The notes under the pieces: generated by a model | The model's input: the letters and a program-made list of their open reading frames with translations, nothing else | Database searches by the model: none | What the model was told of the DNA's origin: nothing | Source of the DNA: Phascolomyces articulosus | Taxonomy: Eukaryota; Mucoromycota; Mucoromycetes; Mucorales; Lichtheimiaceae | NCBI GenBank assembly: GCA_025677815.1 | Contig: JAIXMP010000011.1 | Coordinates: 496,001-560,000 of the forward strand | Direction: 5' to 3' | Length of the DNA: 64,000 bases | Shown here: piece by piece, positions 24,039 to 37,577 of the stretch | Position numbering within the stretch: position 1 is the first letter of the stretch | How the letters are laid out: the number at the start of each line of letters is the position of its first letter | Made by a program: the position numbers and the translations under genes

Positions 24039-25818
24039 ATGATGAATACAGCTAAATCACGTAAAACTTTACTTTTAAAATGTGCCATTGGTGCATCTGC
24101 CATTATATTGTTGTTATGGTTACTATTTCCCAATGAACGATACCAACAATTATCAGGTTCACAAAGCAATACAGGTGTGACTGATCAACAACCACCTGTA
24201 TCAGAAAATCAAAATCAACAAGAACAAGGTAAATAATTCAATAATTATCATTGATTGTTGGAAAAAGGATAGAGGCGGTGATGGTCCTTAACCAATAATT
24301 AGGAAAAAATAAAATATACTAATGCATAAATGCTAATTATAGGGATTACAACGAATCCAGATTCGGAATCGTCAGCAGACCCAACTACTTCATCGTCTAC
24401 ATCGTCCACATCGCCTTCTGCTTCAGAACATTGCAGCACACCTCATCCCGGTCGACCTCTTATTCAATATGCACTTATGATTGATGCTGGATCTTCTGGC
24501 TCAAGAATGCATGTCTATCGGTTCAACTATTGTCGAGAACAGCCTGAATTAGAAGATGAAGTATTTTATCCTATTGAACCTGGACTTTCTTCCTACAAAG
24601 ACGATGCAGAAGCTGCTGCAAAGTCCCTGGATGAACTGATGCAAGTAGCATTGGATAATGTCCCTGTCGAATTGCACCATTGTACTCCGATCGAATTAAA
24701 GGCAACAGCTGGTTTACGTTTATTGGGTGAAAGTCAAAGTAAAAAGATTTTGGAGGCCGTACGAACACGTTTAGAAACAAAGTATCCTTTCCCTATTGCT
24801 GGTGGTGCCAATGGTGTTGAAATTATGGATGGAAAAGATGAAGGTAAGGAAAAGGAAGGGATGCTGATCAGATGCTTATGATAGACAGAGAGAGGGGAAA
24901 AAATGCAGAGGAATGTAATTTAAAAACAATCAAAGTGATTAAATCATAACAATATATAAAATTTTATTACTAGGTGTATATGCGTGGATCACAGTCAACT
25001 ACTTATTAGGGTCATTAAAGAAGGGTGGATCTGCTGCTGTATTTGATTTGGGTGGTGCATCAACACAAATTGTGTTTGAACCCACTTTTGACGACGAGAG
25101 TGCCATGGCTGAAGGTGAACACAAGTATTTGTTGGATTATGGAGAATCAAAATACACATTATATCAACACTCTTATTTGGGTTACGGTTTGAATGAAGCG
25201 CGTAAACGTATCAAGAATGAAATGGTGGAAACATGGAAAGATGAAGCTTTACGATCAGGTCATGTTTATCACCCATGTTTACCTGCCAACCATACCGAGA
25301 CAATTACCTATGGTGAAGGTGCCACTTCTAAAAAGATTGTATTGGAAGGTACAGGTGCGGGACATGCTCAATGCCGTGGTGTGGTTGAACGCGTTTTTAA
25401 CAAGGATAAGATCTGTGCACTTTCCCCTTGCGCATTTGACGGCATGTATCAACCCCCTCTTACAGAAACTTTTACTGCTCGCGATCTCTATGTATTCTCG
25501 TTCTTTTACGATTTAACACAACCTTTGGGTATGCCTACTGAATTTTCTGTCCAAGAATTGGGTGAATTGACTGAAAGTGTTTGTGCTGGTGAAACACAAC
25601 CTTTCAAGCACGTACCTGATGCTATTGATGCTTTGACCAAAAAGCCAGATTACTGTTTGGAGTTGACCTATATTCATGGATTATTACGTATCGGTTATGA
25701 TGTGCCACCAGAACGTTTGGTTCGTACAGCAAAGAAGATTCGTGGTGCTGAAACTGGCTGGTGCTTAGGTGCATCCATTGCAATGATTGATGAAGCTCAA
25801 ATTTGTCAAGTGAATTAA
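24039..25818 (+). CDS. GDA1: Golgi guanosine-diphosphatase (GDA1/CD39 apyrase family)
   Basis: Three exons: 24039-24228, 24343-24843 and 24974-25818, giving 511 residues. A short cytosolic tail and a transmembrane anchor (residues about 11-31, LLLKCAIGASAIILLLWLLF) make it a type II membrane protein, then a Ser/Thr-rich stem. All apyrase conserved regions are visible: ACR1 IDAGSSGSRMHVYRF (about 110), ACR2 LKATAGLRLLG, ACR3 DEGVYAWITVNYLLG (across intron 2), ACR4 VFDLGGASTQIVFEP and ACR5 PDYCLELTYIHGLL. The enzyme hydrolyses lumenal GDP (and UDP) to nucleoside monophosphate, which drives nucleotide-sugar antiport and Golgi mannosylation. The first ATG (MMN) at 24039 was chosen; the frame upstream is open but has no ATG. 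Confidence 0.93.
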
Positions 25819-27784
25819 TAGTATAAAAAACAACCAAAAAATGTAATAGATTATTATTTTAGTTCTTTAACTTCCTTTTGACCTCCTCTTTTTACTTCCC
25901 ACACATTTATTATATATAATACTCTTTTTTTTCTCATTTATTTATATTACTAACATTTTTTTTTTTGCGTTGTTGATACTCTTTGTTTTATTTTTCTTCA
26001 AAAATCCACACTCACACATAATCCCTCTCATCACTCACTCGCCTGATCTCCATTTGCATTTATCCACGTTTTTACCTTTTTTTAGAATGTTACAAAAAAA
26101 AAAAAGAAAATTTATTGTTGCACCTTTTGCACACACAAAATATCTTTCATGAAATAGGTTCGTTCAAAACTCCTATGTTATGCAGTTAGAATATAATATG
26201 TACACAACATGTCTTCCAAATGGGATAATGATTTCTCTCTATATGAAAATTTAATTTCTTCCTTCTTATATCATCAGCTGATCTCTCCGTTTGTATGTCA
26301 AAGAAGGATCTTTCCAGTATGTAAGAATATCAATATCTGATCAAATCATCTATATCGTCCAAACATTGTTGGATATGTCAAAAAATCAAATATCAAAATG
26401 AACCACTTGACACAAAGAAAAAATGTTGTTGATATTCAAACAGTCAAAATGAAAACAAAACTTTAATATGAATATGCGTTTGTATCTTACAAATGCATCC
26501 GCAAAGCGTTGCAATTGCAGAATAGGATAGAATATCCATTTTCAACGATGTTTCTAATAATACGCTGGATTTAATTACCAATGAGCTAAAACTCTCTCGA
26601 CTAATCCGTCTTGTCATTATTGACCATATTGACTTATCGACTATTTACTGACATTCTGAAGAAGGAACAGCGAGACCGGTTCAGAAGAATAACATGCTGC
26701 ATAGAACAATGAATGTATGATTTTCTTCTCTGTGTTAAATAAACTTAAGGAGGTGGATATTGGACTTACTCAATCCCATCAGTTTCTCCTCTTCAGAGCA
26801 TATAAGATGCCTATGAAAACTTGTCTGTACCCCGCTTCAAAACAAATCAAGAATGGTAAAACTGGGATTCGTTACGTATCTGAAAATCTTAGAACCATAT
26901 GTTCTCAGCTTTATCTACCGTCACATATTGATCTAAAATTGACTAGGAAAAATATAAAATTCTTTTTTTCAAGCCAACTTATTTTTTTTCCAAGTCGATT
27001 TTTTTATGTGGGGTTTTGCTATATACGCTTGTATTTATCATTGTCTTTTTTTTGAAATAGCTGCTGCCAAAAAATTTATTTGGCAGTATCACCTACTGAA
27101 CAAATTGGATAAGAAACATCCTTTACCCAACAGATGAGAGATACAATACTGATAATAGTACATTTATATATACATGACATAATATGCTAAGAAAAGGTAG
27201 ATTGGAATTTATTATTTATAGGTAACTTTAGTAGAGATATTGATGTGAATGATAACTACACATTCGCTTCTGGAGTAGACTAAAGTATAGTGGTAACTAC
27301 TAGATCTACCAGATGTGAGATATCCTCCGTGTTGAGTTCTATCAATCGGTATTACGTATGTTATGGTTAGAAATTCACCGACATGAGTGAAGGCGATTTT
27401 CCGGACCAGACGGATAGCGAAGAAAAGAGAATAATAATAGGCGTAGATCAAAAAAAAAACCTGAACAAGGCAGCGAAGGGAATAGAGAAGCATCATCTCG
27501 AAGTATGCAATAAGTAGCAATCCTGGTCTTCAAACTACCCTCATTGATACAAGTAGATTTAGTTTCAACTGTTCAAATGTCAAGGTACAGCTGTGAAATC
27601 TAATAGTGCCAAAATTTGCTTGAACCCAAAAAATGCCACTTAATACATTTATATATGACTATTAACTATGAGTAGAGAAAGTAATGGCTTTTGATTTCAA
27701 AGCCGATGATGTATCACCCAGGAACGACAAAAGTGCTAGGCCTATTTCGCTGATAAGGATGAAGATGCATACTCAATATAAATT
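25819..27784. other. Intergenic, gene-poor
   Basis: No supported gene. Open frames at 26717-27055 (+) and 27212-27520 (-) lack recognisable motifs or splice patterns; the latter could be more HET-type debris. The 3' end of GDA1 lies in the first 100 bases. Confidence 0.35.
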
Positions 27785-28500
27785 ATTATTAAGTAATTAC
27801 TAAACAATGAAGTAAAAGAATCTTCGTATTTTTTCTTAAAATTCAAATAAAAAAAATAAAAGAATTTTTGGCTGAGGACATTTTCTGAATACACTTTGCT
27901 AAAAAAAAAAAAAGAAGAAGAAAAGAAGTCAATATACCCATATCCTCTTGACATACATGACCAAGAAGATGTAATCAGCGATAGGATTGGAAAACCAATG
28001 TTGAGGCTCTTCTCGAGGATGAAATACAATTGCTCTATCGTTTTCTGGTAGAGTCGTATAAAAAATGTAACGCGATCTGCTTTTCTTTCCATGCCTCATG
28101 TTCACCATTATTTTTTTCTCAATCTCGTAAAAAGCTTCATTATCCTTATGAGATACAACAACGAACCAATTGTAAACGCACTTTATCTGCAACCGTCAAC
28201 CCAACACCACCATCGTGTTGCTATTGATAATAAAGGAAACTTTTAAATAGCCATCAATGATAATGCAATGTAAATGGTGTATTTTTGGTACTTGTTTACG
28301 CAAATTTATTCAATAATTACTAAACAATGAAAAAGAACATTCTATCGTTCAAATGAACAACATATTTTCTCTGGAATCCTCCATCCTCCAATCCCCCCCC
28401 CCCAAAAAAAAAAGGTAAAAGCATTTTTGGTCGAGAATCACAGAGCTTATCACGATGATATTTTCTGAATGCATTTATGCTAAAATAATCATTCAACTTA
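27785..28500. repeat. Diverged direct duplication, two units about 525 bp apart
   Basis: TAATTACTAAACAATGAA occurs at both about 27793 and about 28314. In each case a block follows about 80-150 bases later with ATTTTTGG and ATTTTCTGAAT(G/A)CA...GCTA (27870-27905 and 28420-28485). The order is the same and the spacing unequal, as expected for an old tandem duplication with later indels. The HET-type relic lies between the units. Confidence 0.45.
27930..28192 (-). pseudogene. Second HET-protein relic (C-terminal part)
   Basis: The minus strand encodes YIFYTTLPENDRAIVFH, then WFSNPIADYIF, and after a one-base frame change SWSCMSRGYGYIDF. The HET protein at 1-1034 has, in the same order, RFYALLAKKDISILAF, EYNSAIQKYRF and PSWTGVNGVHDID at about residues 260-310. 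The identity is modest but the order and the Trp/Gly/Ile-Asp positions agree. The frame change and lack of an upstream HET core mark it as a decayed relative. A stronger test needs an alignment. Confidence 0.42.
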
Positions 28501-29644
28501 CGCAGGGGAATATAAAAGGAGTGGTTATCAGTAAATGCATGTATATCATGGGACATAAATATATATATATGTACATGCGCAGAATAGATCAGTATTGATT
28601 TTTATTTAAAAAGAATAGTTTCATATTATATTAATTTTAGGATGAGGGGTATAAAAACATTATTTATTGGAAATTATGAGTTATTTTGATATATAATATT
28701 ATCGCATCACTTTTATATTGTAATATGACAGTATATTTATTAGTGTTGACTACGACATCAAAAACTAAAACACGTACGTATTTATTTAATTAAAGTTTTG
28801 AATATTCCCGTCGCTTATCAATCTTCACTGTACTATCTTATGAGCTCTATAAAGGATGATCCGGTATCTATTTATTCTACATTACGTTTTAAAATTTGCC
28901 TGTGCGTACTTAGATAAATGATTCTCTCGCAATATTATTTTCAAATGAAAAAAATATAATGATGTGACTTATTGATCGATTAAAATACGTTTTGCTTGTT
29001 AGCCAAGATTTTATCCCCCTATCCAAACAATATAGAAAATTTATAGTAGTTCTTGTTAATTTCCTTAGAAACTACTGATAAATCTTTACACTGTGATTAA
29101 AGCAGCTTATTTATAAACATACATATCTTGTTTTTTTTTGTATAGTACTTTAAATATTCTTGCAAATAAAGGTCTAGAATTACCTCAATAGTAAGGATAG
29201 GGGATGGGTCTATATACTTTGGTTTTCTTATCGGAGTCCTCATAGCCACCTAACAACAACGTGTTTTTGCCTCTCTATTTCAACGCATACTTTACTATGG
29301 AGTTACTGAAGGGTATATCAGCCCCCTTTCTCATAAAATACTCCTATAATTTATCATTAGAAACTACTATTTCTGTTTTAAAAATTTACAGCGATATTAT
29401 TAATTTTTATATAATATATAGCAATAGATATTTTTTGTGATGATGGTGAAATTGTGTCTTGTTTATAATGATGAATTTTGTGTGTGCATGTGTGTTTTAT
29501 ATACATGATGAAAGGGTAAAATGTATTGTTGCTTTTTTTTTCAAAGGAAAATATAATATATACTGATAAGGGTCTGATTTTTGTAAAAATAATATAAATT
29601 TCTTGTGTGTTTGTGGATGTGGGTTGTCTTGAATTTGGTTCTTG
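28501..29644. other. Intergenic downstream of the aquaglyceroporin gene
   Basis: AT-rich; no gene seen. Confidence 0.4.
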
Positions 29645-30860
29645 TTAATCCACAACATGATCAATAAAGATCGTATAAATGATCCCACCCACCAGAGAGC
29701 CCAAAAATGGTGCAAACATAGGGACAAATGCATAATAATTGCCAACAGTAAATACCTCTGGACCCCAACCTGCCAAAGCAGTAAATACGCGTGGACCAAT
29801 ATCTCGTGCTGGATTCAATGAAAACCCAGATGTATATCCGATCGACAACAAAATAGATGAGATTCCTGTTGCGACTATCACACCTTGCATGGAACAGAAT
29901 GGACGATTGTTTGGGTGACCTGTAGTCATGACTAATAATGCTAATAAACTTGTTCCAACTACCTCAGAGGCAATAGCAGTTCCAATACCCACGTAAAGAG
30001 GTGGATAGGTTGCAAAGATAGTGGCTGTACCATGATCACCAAGAATCGATCGTGTACCGCCGTCAAATTGGTCAATGGCGGGTATGATAATCAAATAAAG
30101 CACTGCTGATCCACAAAAGGCGCCTAATGTTTGTGCAATAATATAGTTTGGAACACGATGACGAGGAAAATTGCTAAATAGCCATAACGTCACAGTAATG
30201 GCTGGATTCATATGTGCACCCTATTTTATATAGATCATATGGTAGATAATGAATATTTATTAGTTCAGGGATATTGCAATACCAAAATAGTAGCAGAAGT
30301 AATATGAATAATAATAATAATAATAATACTGGCAACTAGCTTATTATCAGATATAGGGGGTTGTTTTTTATCATATGATTCTTCTATGTGATTTTTTTTT
30401 TATTCTTTTTGCTACTACTGTTATTCTTTTCCTATTTAAATTATTCGAAACTTACCGAAATATGTCCACAGATACTGATCGCAAACAAGACAGCCATACC
30501 TGTAGATTAATACATTTAAAATAGTTGTCAGTCTCTTATAATGTCATCATGACCATTGATGGAATATTCTATATTATTATTATTATTATTATATACCATT
30601 TCCGTAAGCAACCGTTAACCAAGAATCCATGGACACGTCCAATCGTTGTTCGGCAGAAACTCCGTTGATTAATAGAACCAAAATCAAAGTTCCAATAAAT
30701 TCTGCCAAGAATTCTCTGTTCTATTATAGTTTTATATAAAAGTCAATAGTGAGTTATTAGCAAAGTGGATAGCGAAATTGACTACGTTATAGGTGGTTCT
30801 TATATAGTTTACATTGTGTCTAAATTGTCTTCCTAAAGCAATAAAAACGTCGAATCGACC

Positions 30861-30904
<44 letters not shown>

Positions 30905-31118
30905 AATTGGCTGGTAACGTATCTTCGTAATGATTGGAATAATGAACATCGACGATTTCTTCTCGATTAAATGTATCGTTCTTTTCAAGGTCAATCACTG
31001 TTGATTTACTATTTAAAGAGAAAGAGGATGAAGTATTGTTGTTTATAGGAATAGTGGATGTGGGTAATAATGGTGTTGGTGTGATGGATGTAAAGGTGTT
31101 GCTATTGCTCTTGGACAT
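29645..31118 (-). CDS. Aquaglyceroporin (MIP family)
   Basis: Four exons on the minus strand: 30786-31118, 30597-30720, 30456-30499 and 29645-30220, giving 358 residues. The cytosolic N-terminus (about 110 residues) is Ser/Asn-rich with 14 consecutive Thr at 73-86. Six membrane segments follow, starting at REFLAEFIGTLILVLLIN. The two pore motifs are N172-P-A (GAHMNPAITV) and N303-P-A-R-D (FSLNPARDIGPR). The Asp after the second NPAR is the signature of glycerol-conducting GlpF/Fps1-type channels rather than strict water channels, so glycerol transport is inferred. The C-terminus is short (HVVD), so the long regulatory tail of Fps1 is absent. Intron 1 has a weaker GTAGTC donor, chosen because it keeps phase and has a CTAAT branch point. 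Confidence 0.92.
30861..30904. repeat. AGT trinucleotide microsatellite inside the aquaglyceroporin coding sequence
   Basis: About 14 AGT/GTA units on the plus strand read as ACT codons (Thr) on the coding strand. Use of one codon throughout suggests recent slippage, and the length is likely to vary between strains. Confidence 0.85.
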
Positions 31119-32584
31119 TATGTTATGGTGTGGCTATAAATAAAAGTATAATAAACGTGATAGATAGTAACGAAAAAATATAAATTTTCGGGTATAATAA
31201 TGAGTAATAGCCAGGATGGATAGAGCTGCTCAAATTATTATTATTATGAGTTCCTTCTATTATTTTTTTATTACTACGAATAAATATTGTCTATCTGTTG
31301 TAAATAAAATAGAAATTCAAAAAGTGATAGCAATAATAATGAAACGAAATGAGTGGAATGAAAAGAAGAAAGAAAGAAACAATAAAAATTTAATAAAAAA
31401 ATGAATCTGAATATATTTTCATACAGTCTTGATGAAGTATAAAAGATGAAAGGGAGTAGGGGTATGACGACTTTTCCTTGTCAGTCAGGGTTGGTATAAT
31501 AATAATAATAATATACTACTAGAAGAAAAGAAAGACAAAGAAGAAGAATAAGTGTACGAAAAAGGGAGGTTTATCTATTTTTTTACAGAAAAACAAACCG
31601 GTCTGGAAGAGAGAAAAAACTGAAAAGGGGAAGATTGAGATGATTTATTACCAAGTTGACAGAAAAATCAATAATTATTATTGGGGGGGGAGAGAGAAAA
31701 AGAGTCAGTATAAAACTATATGTCTCTACGTGCATAACGACGATTGTCTAGGACCAGGGGTCTCTTTCCATGGGGGGGGGGAGAAGGTAACAAGGAGGTT
31801 TATTATAGCAACATTTAAACCTTAATGTTATAAACATAGAATCCAGGATCGACTGGTGGTCGGCATCATCCGTAAATATAATATATTGATATGTTTATGA
31901 CGCCTCTGTTCTTCTATAATCTGGCATGAATACTGCTACTCTATTCTTTTTTTCTTACCAATCGTTTTTTTTCATATATTTATATATTTATAGTTGATTA
32001 AATATATGAAAGCTCATTGTCTCGATTTGAACTAACGGAATAGAAGAATGAATAAGATTAATTACATGCGTCACCGTTGATACTCATATTATACTATGAT
32101 TTGTAGAAGAATAAGGATGATACTATTTCTTTCAATAGAAGATGTCACCATATATTCTCTTCTACTGGTTGTTAACGAGATATTATATACGATGTCACGG
32201 ATGGGCTACGTATATATATATACATATATCAACAGTGTTCGTTTTTGACATTCTGAGATTGTTGTTGCATCGCATAATATAATAACAATTGGACAATATA
32301 TGCCTTCCTAATAATTACTGCCATCGTTGTCAAACACACCCCATTTTTTGCACAAACATTTTAACCTGACAAAAATTTCATTTCTGTTTTTACGTAAGGA
32401 AATAGTATCAAAAAATAATTATTAACTTTTTTTATATAATAAATATTTACAAAGAGAAGGAAATGGTATAACCCTCTGAAAATAAAAGGAGGGGATTGGA
32501 ATTGGAAAAATATACAAAAAAAAAATGAAAATGTGTGTGTGGATGATAAATGATAAAATGGTAATACAACAAATGCTTCTTTTT
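31119..32584. other. Intergenic between two minus-strand transporter genes
   Basis: No gene seen. G-runs occur at 31684-31691 and 31773-31781. The first few hundred bases are the likely aquaglyceroporin promoter. Confidence 0.4.
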
Positions 32585-35574
32585 TTAGCCTTTCGAAGCA
32601 GCATAAGTAGCTGCTCGTACAGCATCTTCTAAATCCCAATGGAAAAAAGGTGCCCGATCAATGGGTACACCCCGTTCTAATAATGGATAATAGGATAAAT
32701 TGCCATTGCGATCAATATTGATAACGGAAGGAGACGATATTTGATTTGTTTTCGAACTTCGAATCGATGCACCATCAATGTCATTTTTACTATGAGCAGT
32801 GGGTGTTGAGCGTCTAGACGAAGTCGAAGAGGAAGGAAGTGGAGGATGCTGTGATGAAGGGACTTGATGAATGGAATAGTAAACGGATCGTTTTTCCGAA
32901 ATATCGATGGTTGTGTCAATATCAATGGCTTCGGATTCAATAGCACCATGATCTGCTATAGATGTTGTAATGGGACTATTGTCTGTACTTCTACCGTCAC
33001 TTTCCAAATCATGATGCTGCTTCTGTTGTCGCTGTTGTTGTTGAAGTTGGGGAGGAACAATGGGAATAAGTTCTAGCGGATGAGAATCACGACCATTTTG
33101 ATTACCAAAGCCAGCAATCATCAAAGCATGTCGAATAAAAGGTGTAGCCAAACTAGCAAAATGCCATTCCACCTCATGACCAACATAACGATTAATGGAA
33201 AGTCGAAGATCCAAAAGTGCTTGTACCCCTGTTGAATCAAGATGGTTGACAGCTGAAAAGTCGAGTACAATGGCTTTTAATTTTCTTCCAGAAGCTTCTC
33301 GCTCAGCCAACACAGCTTCCAAATCCTCTTTTTTAACAAGAGGTCGACGATCGTTCCATGCTCGCTCACCTCGAGTAGTCGGTGGTGGGCGACCAGATGT
33401 AAAGTTGTCTTGAACATAGTACATGATTTTGTCTGAAATGAAACCTGCGTTCGGGTATGTTAATGATTCATCGAATCTGAAAATAAGAACGCCAGGCGGT
33501 GGTGGTTCGACAATATCACGTAAAGTTGGATGATTTTCTTTGACGTAAACGTATTCAATATCATTCGTTTGTTGTTTATCAATGTATTTTTCGTCAGTTT
33601 TCTTTTCATCCTGGTAATGTCCATCATGGTGAAGATTTTCACGGATGGGTCGAACAGGAACACGACCAATGACAGCGTAACGTGGACGAGCAATACGAAT
33701 CAACATGAAAAAGATGGATAAGCCCACAGATACATAAATACCTAATTGTTTTTGTAATATAACACTTTTGTTAGTCTTTTCCTACAATGACTATGGTTAT
33801 ATGATAAAAAATTAAAGAACATACCATATTCAACATTGGTGAAAAATGTAATAATAACCGCAGCAACAAATGTGAACAGTTCAAGGGGATTGATGTGCCA
33901 TAAATGTTGCACAAATTTGGGACCCGAAACAAGATCTTGGACTGCATGGATAATGACAGCTGCAAGAATGGCATCAGGAATATAATAAAATGCCGGGGTC
34001 AATACGTATAAACATAATAAAACCACAAGGCCAGAGAATACACCTGCAAGTGGAGTACGGACACCACTACGTGCCTTGATAGCAGTACGGGAAAATGAAC
34101 CTGTATTAGGATAAGCACCTAGAACACAGAAAAAAATATCGTTTAGTTGGCTTTCATCTTGTTTGCAACATGACTAATCAAAATGATATTTACCGAAAAA
34201 GCAACCGATAATATTGGCTACACCAATGGCAATGATTTCTTGATCAGCATTAATTTTGTAATTGTTACGTCGACCAAATGACTTTGCAATGGCGACATGT
34301 TCAAGAATGAGAATAATGACAACTGAAGGTAATGTGCCAGCAATTTCTGACAAGAGATTAGTGTCCACTTTTGGGACACCCATGGCAGTGAATCCAGCAG
34401 GAACATCTTCAAGGATTGAAATTGGGCTTTCGTTTTTGCCGATATGAATAAGAAAGGCTAAAGGGAAAATTATAATGAATAAATTGCCGATTTCTTAACT
34501 TTTTTGATATAATATTTACCAATAAGTGTGCCAAAGATGACTACCACACCATTACGCATAATGTTGATAAAGAACCATAACTTGTCGTAACGAGGGTATT
34601 TTTTGCCGAGATAAGCCGTTCCAAAACGAAATGCATAAAGTACAAAGAGGCCGACAAGGCCAAAGGCGACATCCAAATGAGTGTCAGGAAGATGTTTAAA
34701 AAAGTTACCGAAAACGAGATAGGTTGCATCATGAGTGTTTACACCTGTCATACCAAAACTATAATACATATAAGGTTAATATATTTTTCTTTTCTACTTT
34801 ATTGTTTGCACACGATCCCTTTCTCTTTTTTAAAAAAAATAAACAAAAAAAAAAACTTACAGTTTTGGATATTGACCGATGGCAATAGTTAAACTACTGC
34901 CAGTCATGAATCCTGCGATGGCAGGTTCAGGAATAAAATCAACGAGAATGCCAAGGCGAATAAAGCCTATGGCAGCGGCAATGATACCTCCAAAAAGTGC
35001 CATTGCAACACCGACTTGAGGTCCTGTATAGCCAGAGCCCGAAGTTGCTACATTGGCCACTGTTTGACCTACAAGCAAAGACATAACGGCTGTAGGGCCA
35101 ATACTGATATCTTTTGATGTACCGAAAAAGCAATATATACATAAACCGACAAACGATGAATAAAGACCATATTCCTAAATTTGGTATAAAACAACCAAGT
35201 TTGTTAATTGAAACAATTTTTCATATTTTGCTGAAAAAAAACCAGACATTTGGTTCATTTAAAAAAGAGCTGAAAAAGAAAGAAAAAAAATATATTTCAC
35301 CAAGAATGGAGAATTTACTTACAGGAGGCAAGTTGGCGATTTTAGCATAACCCATACCCTGTGGAACGACGACAATACCCACAGTAACACCTGCAATCAC
35401 ATCAGATATGAACCATGTCAAGTTATACCGATGTATCCAATAAACGATAGGGAAAAAACTACAAAGATATTCTTTGATATGTCGTGGTAATTTCCGAAAA
35501 AAACATGTGGCGATCTTCAAATATGAAATGGGTTCATAATCGAGAATTATTGGTGTATTATTATCTGTTGTCAT
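32585..35574 (-). CDS. SulP-family sulfate permease with C-terminal STAS domain
   Basis: Six exons on the minus strand: 35323-35574, 34861-35174, 34520-34758, 34194-34457, 33825-34118 and 32585-33741, giving 839 residues. About a dozen hydrophobic segments lie between residues 50 and 480. SulP signatures are DVIAGVTVGIVVVPQGMGYA, EYGLYSSFVGLCIYCFFGTS (across intron 1), FIPEPAIAGFMTGSS and AYPNTGSFSRTAIKARSGVR. The cytosolic STAS domain (about 525-690) includes ILDFSAVNHLDST-like residues IVLDFSAVNHLDSTGVQALL and is interrupted by an Arg/Pro-rich insert (RPPPTTRGERAWNDRR). A Gln-rich and Ser-rich tail follows. The family moves sulfate (or other anions) across the plasma membrane, in fungi usually for sulfur assimilation. 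A plasma-membrane sulfate transporter of Sul1/Sul2 type is inferred; the anion is not proven. Confidence 0.92.
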
Positions 35575-35997
35575 TACTGTTTCATATGGCGTTTTTTATT
35601 TATTTCTGGTATGATGTCTTATGTAAGTATATAAAGTATTGTGTTTTAGAAATGAAAGAAAGGGGTGTATTTCTATTCATAATGTGGCGGTAGATCATTT
35701 TGATCAAGCACGCAAAATATGGCGCCTCATCACGCAATCTTGCGTGCTGGAGAATGGTCAACTGAGTGGATCTGTCATCGGCACTAACTAGCCAATGAAA
35801 AACTTTGGCCAAGTTATTTGTCGGATAAAATTCACCCATTTTTTTTTATCTTCTGAAACCAAAGTGAACAACACTTGTTCTATCTTGCACATACCGAACC
35901 AACCGTTTTATAAAGTCTCTCTCTATGCTATATTTTATCATTGATCTGCATACTCCAGTCAATCCGTCCGTTTAATATTTTATCTGGTTTTTTTTTG

Positions 35998-36028
<31 letters not shown>

Positions 36029-37577
36029 CCATCTTTTTTGATATAGGCTAGAACGACTAATATACAATACATTGACCTTGGGTAAAGATATATTTATAGG
36101 GCGGAGATGTTACATGTCGTTTTCTCTATATTCTTTCATCTCTAATTTTTTTTTCTTTAATAACATATAGCACCTTCTCTTTCTTTATATATCCATGTTG
36201 GGATAAATGACTGATGTCTATCATATTTATTTATAAACATGACAAGAATTGAACTGAAACTTAATCGTTTGATAATTGATGTTTTAAACCCGAGTTCCAT
36301 AAACAACCGTAAAACTACTGAATGGGTGGTACAGATCATGAGAGGTGGATAAAAATCGGTCCACCTGGCTATTCCCCGACTGCACTGCAGTAATCTAATC
36401 GTTTGCATTCTGCTTATAAAGATAGAGCTTTCAAGGACGGCGCTTACCGAAATCGATAAGATTTTTTTTTTAAAAAAAAAGAGGAAAGTTCAGTTTAGGT
36501 TGGCGTCATTCAAACAAACTTTTATTATTTGTTTGTTAATAACTATTTATAATCAGCCACCTTTTGTTTTTTGCTTGATGAAAAAACGTGGAAATAAAAT
36601 TTCTGCCCTAAAGTGCATCGTAAAAAAACATAGTGTCTGATATGTAAAACAGACTTAGTAGTCAATTTTATCATCATCATTTATCATGATTACTACTGGA
36701 TGATATTATTAACTACAGAAAAGACACCTTCATGTTATTCATAATAAAAGTTTTAAAATACTAACTGAAAACTTTGATAGCCTTGCATTATAAAGGATTA
36801 TGTACTCAGCAAATAAGAAGGTTGCTAAGTTAATATAAAGAGTGTACTATGTAATGTGTATGTACATGCTGATATAACCTAGTAGCATCTGGATTACTTA
36901 TTATTAAGTCAGTTGAAGCAATATATATATTTTGAAATTCTCACCAATTTCGACGTTTCACTTAGTTTTTTATAATACATCCAAAAAGGCCTCATGATAT
37001 ATTTTAATGGAGCACATTATAACTTGTAAATCGTATATATCCCTACTATTATGATTACTAAGTCAGGGGCCATATAATTTCGGCGATACCCCTCAAGTAC
37101 TATAGCTTATAAAAAAAGTAAACAGCAGTATGGGTATTGCCATCAAGTAGAAAAAAATAACATAATGATTAGCCTTATATGAATAATATTACTAATAATA
37201 ATGTGCGTTAGGTTGTTGTTGACGTTCTATTTCCCGTAATTATGCCATCATCTAAAGTTCAAATACTTAGTGTCCGGAATGAGAAATCAGATCCAGGCTA
37301 TCGGAACTAGAACAAAAAAAAATTTGTAGTGGCCATCTATATCCCTGTAGAAAGCGTCGTACCAGGTATTACTTTTTTCCATGTATACGACATCTGCATT
37401 GCACTTTATTAATGTTGCCCCAAGCCATGATAAGGAATTTTATTTATCTTAAGTTAAAATAATAGCTTCAAATATAAATAATTATAAGTAGATCCGTCGT
37501 GTCATTATATTTGCCTCGAAGAGGTGGTATACTATTATAAATAATCAATCGAGCAACAGGTATGCTACATTCGTCGT
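35575..37577. other. Intergenic upstream of the sulfate permease
   Basis: It begins with the probable permease promoter (35575-36030), which has a CT/TA microsatellite at 35999-36027. No gene is supported. Short coding-like patches such as WKKVIPGTTLSTGIDGHYKF (minus, near 37380) are too small to assign. Confidence 0.35.

Noticed and set aside
26717..27055. Plus-strand 112-codon frame with some Lys/Ser-rich text
   Set aside because: No motif, splice context or homologue recognised, and the end is a T-rich hydrophobic run; not enough to call a gene.
27212..27520. Minus-strand 102-codon frame
   Set aside because: It might be HET debris because of its position, but no residue pattern could be aligned with the HET protein.
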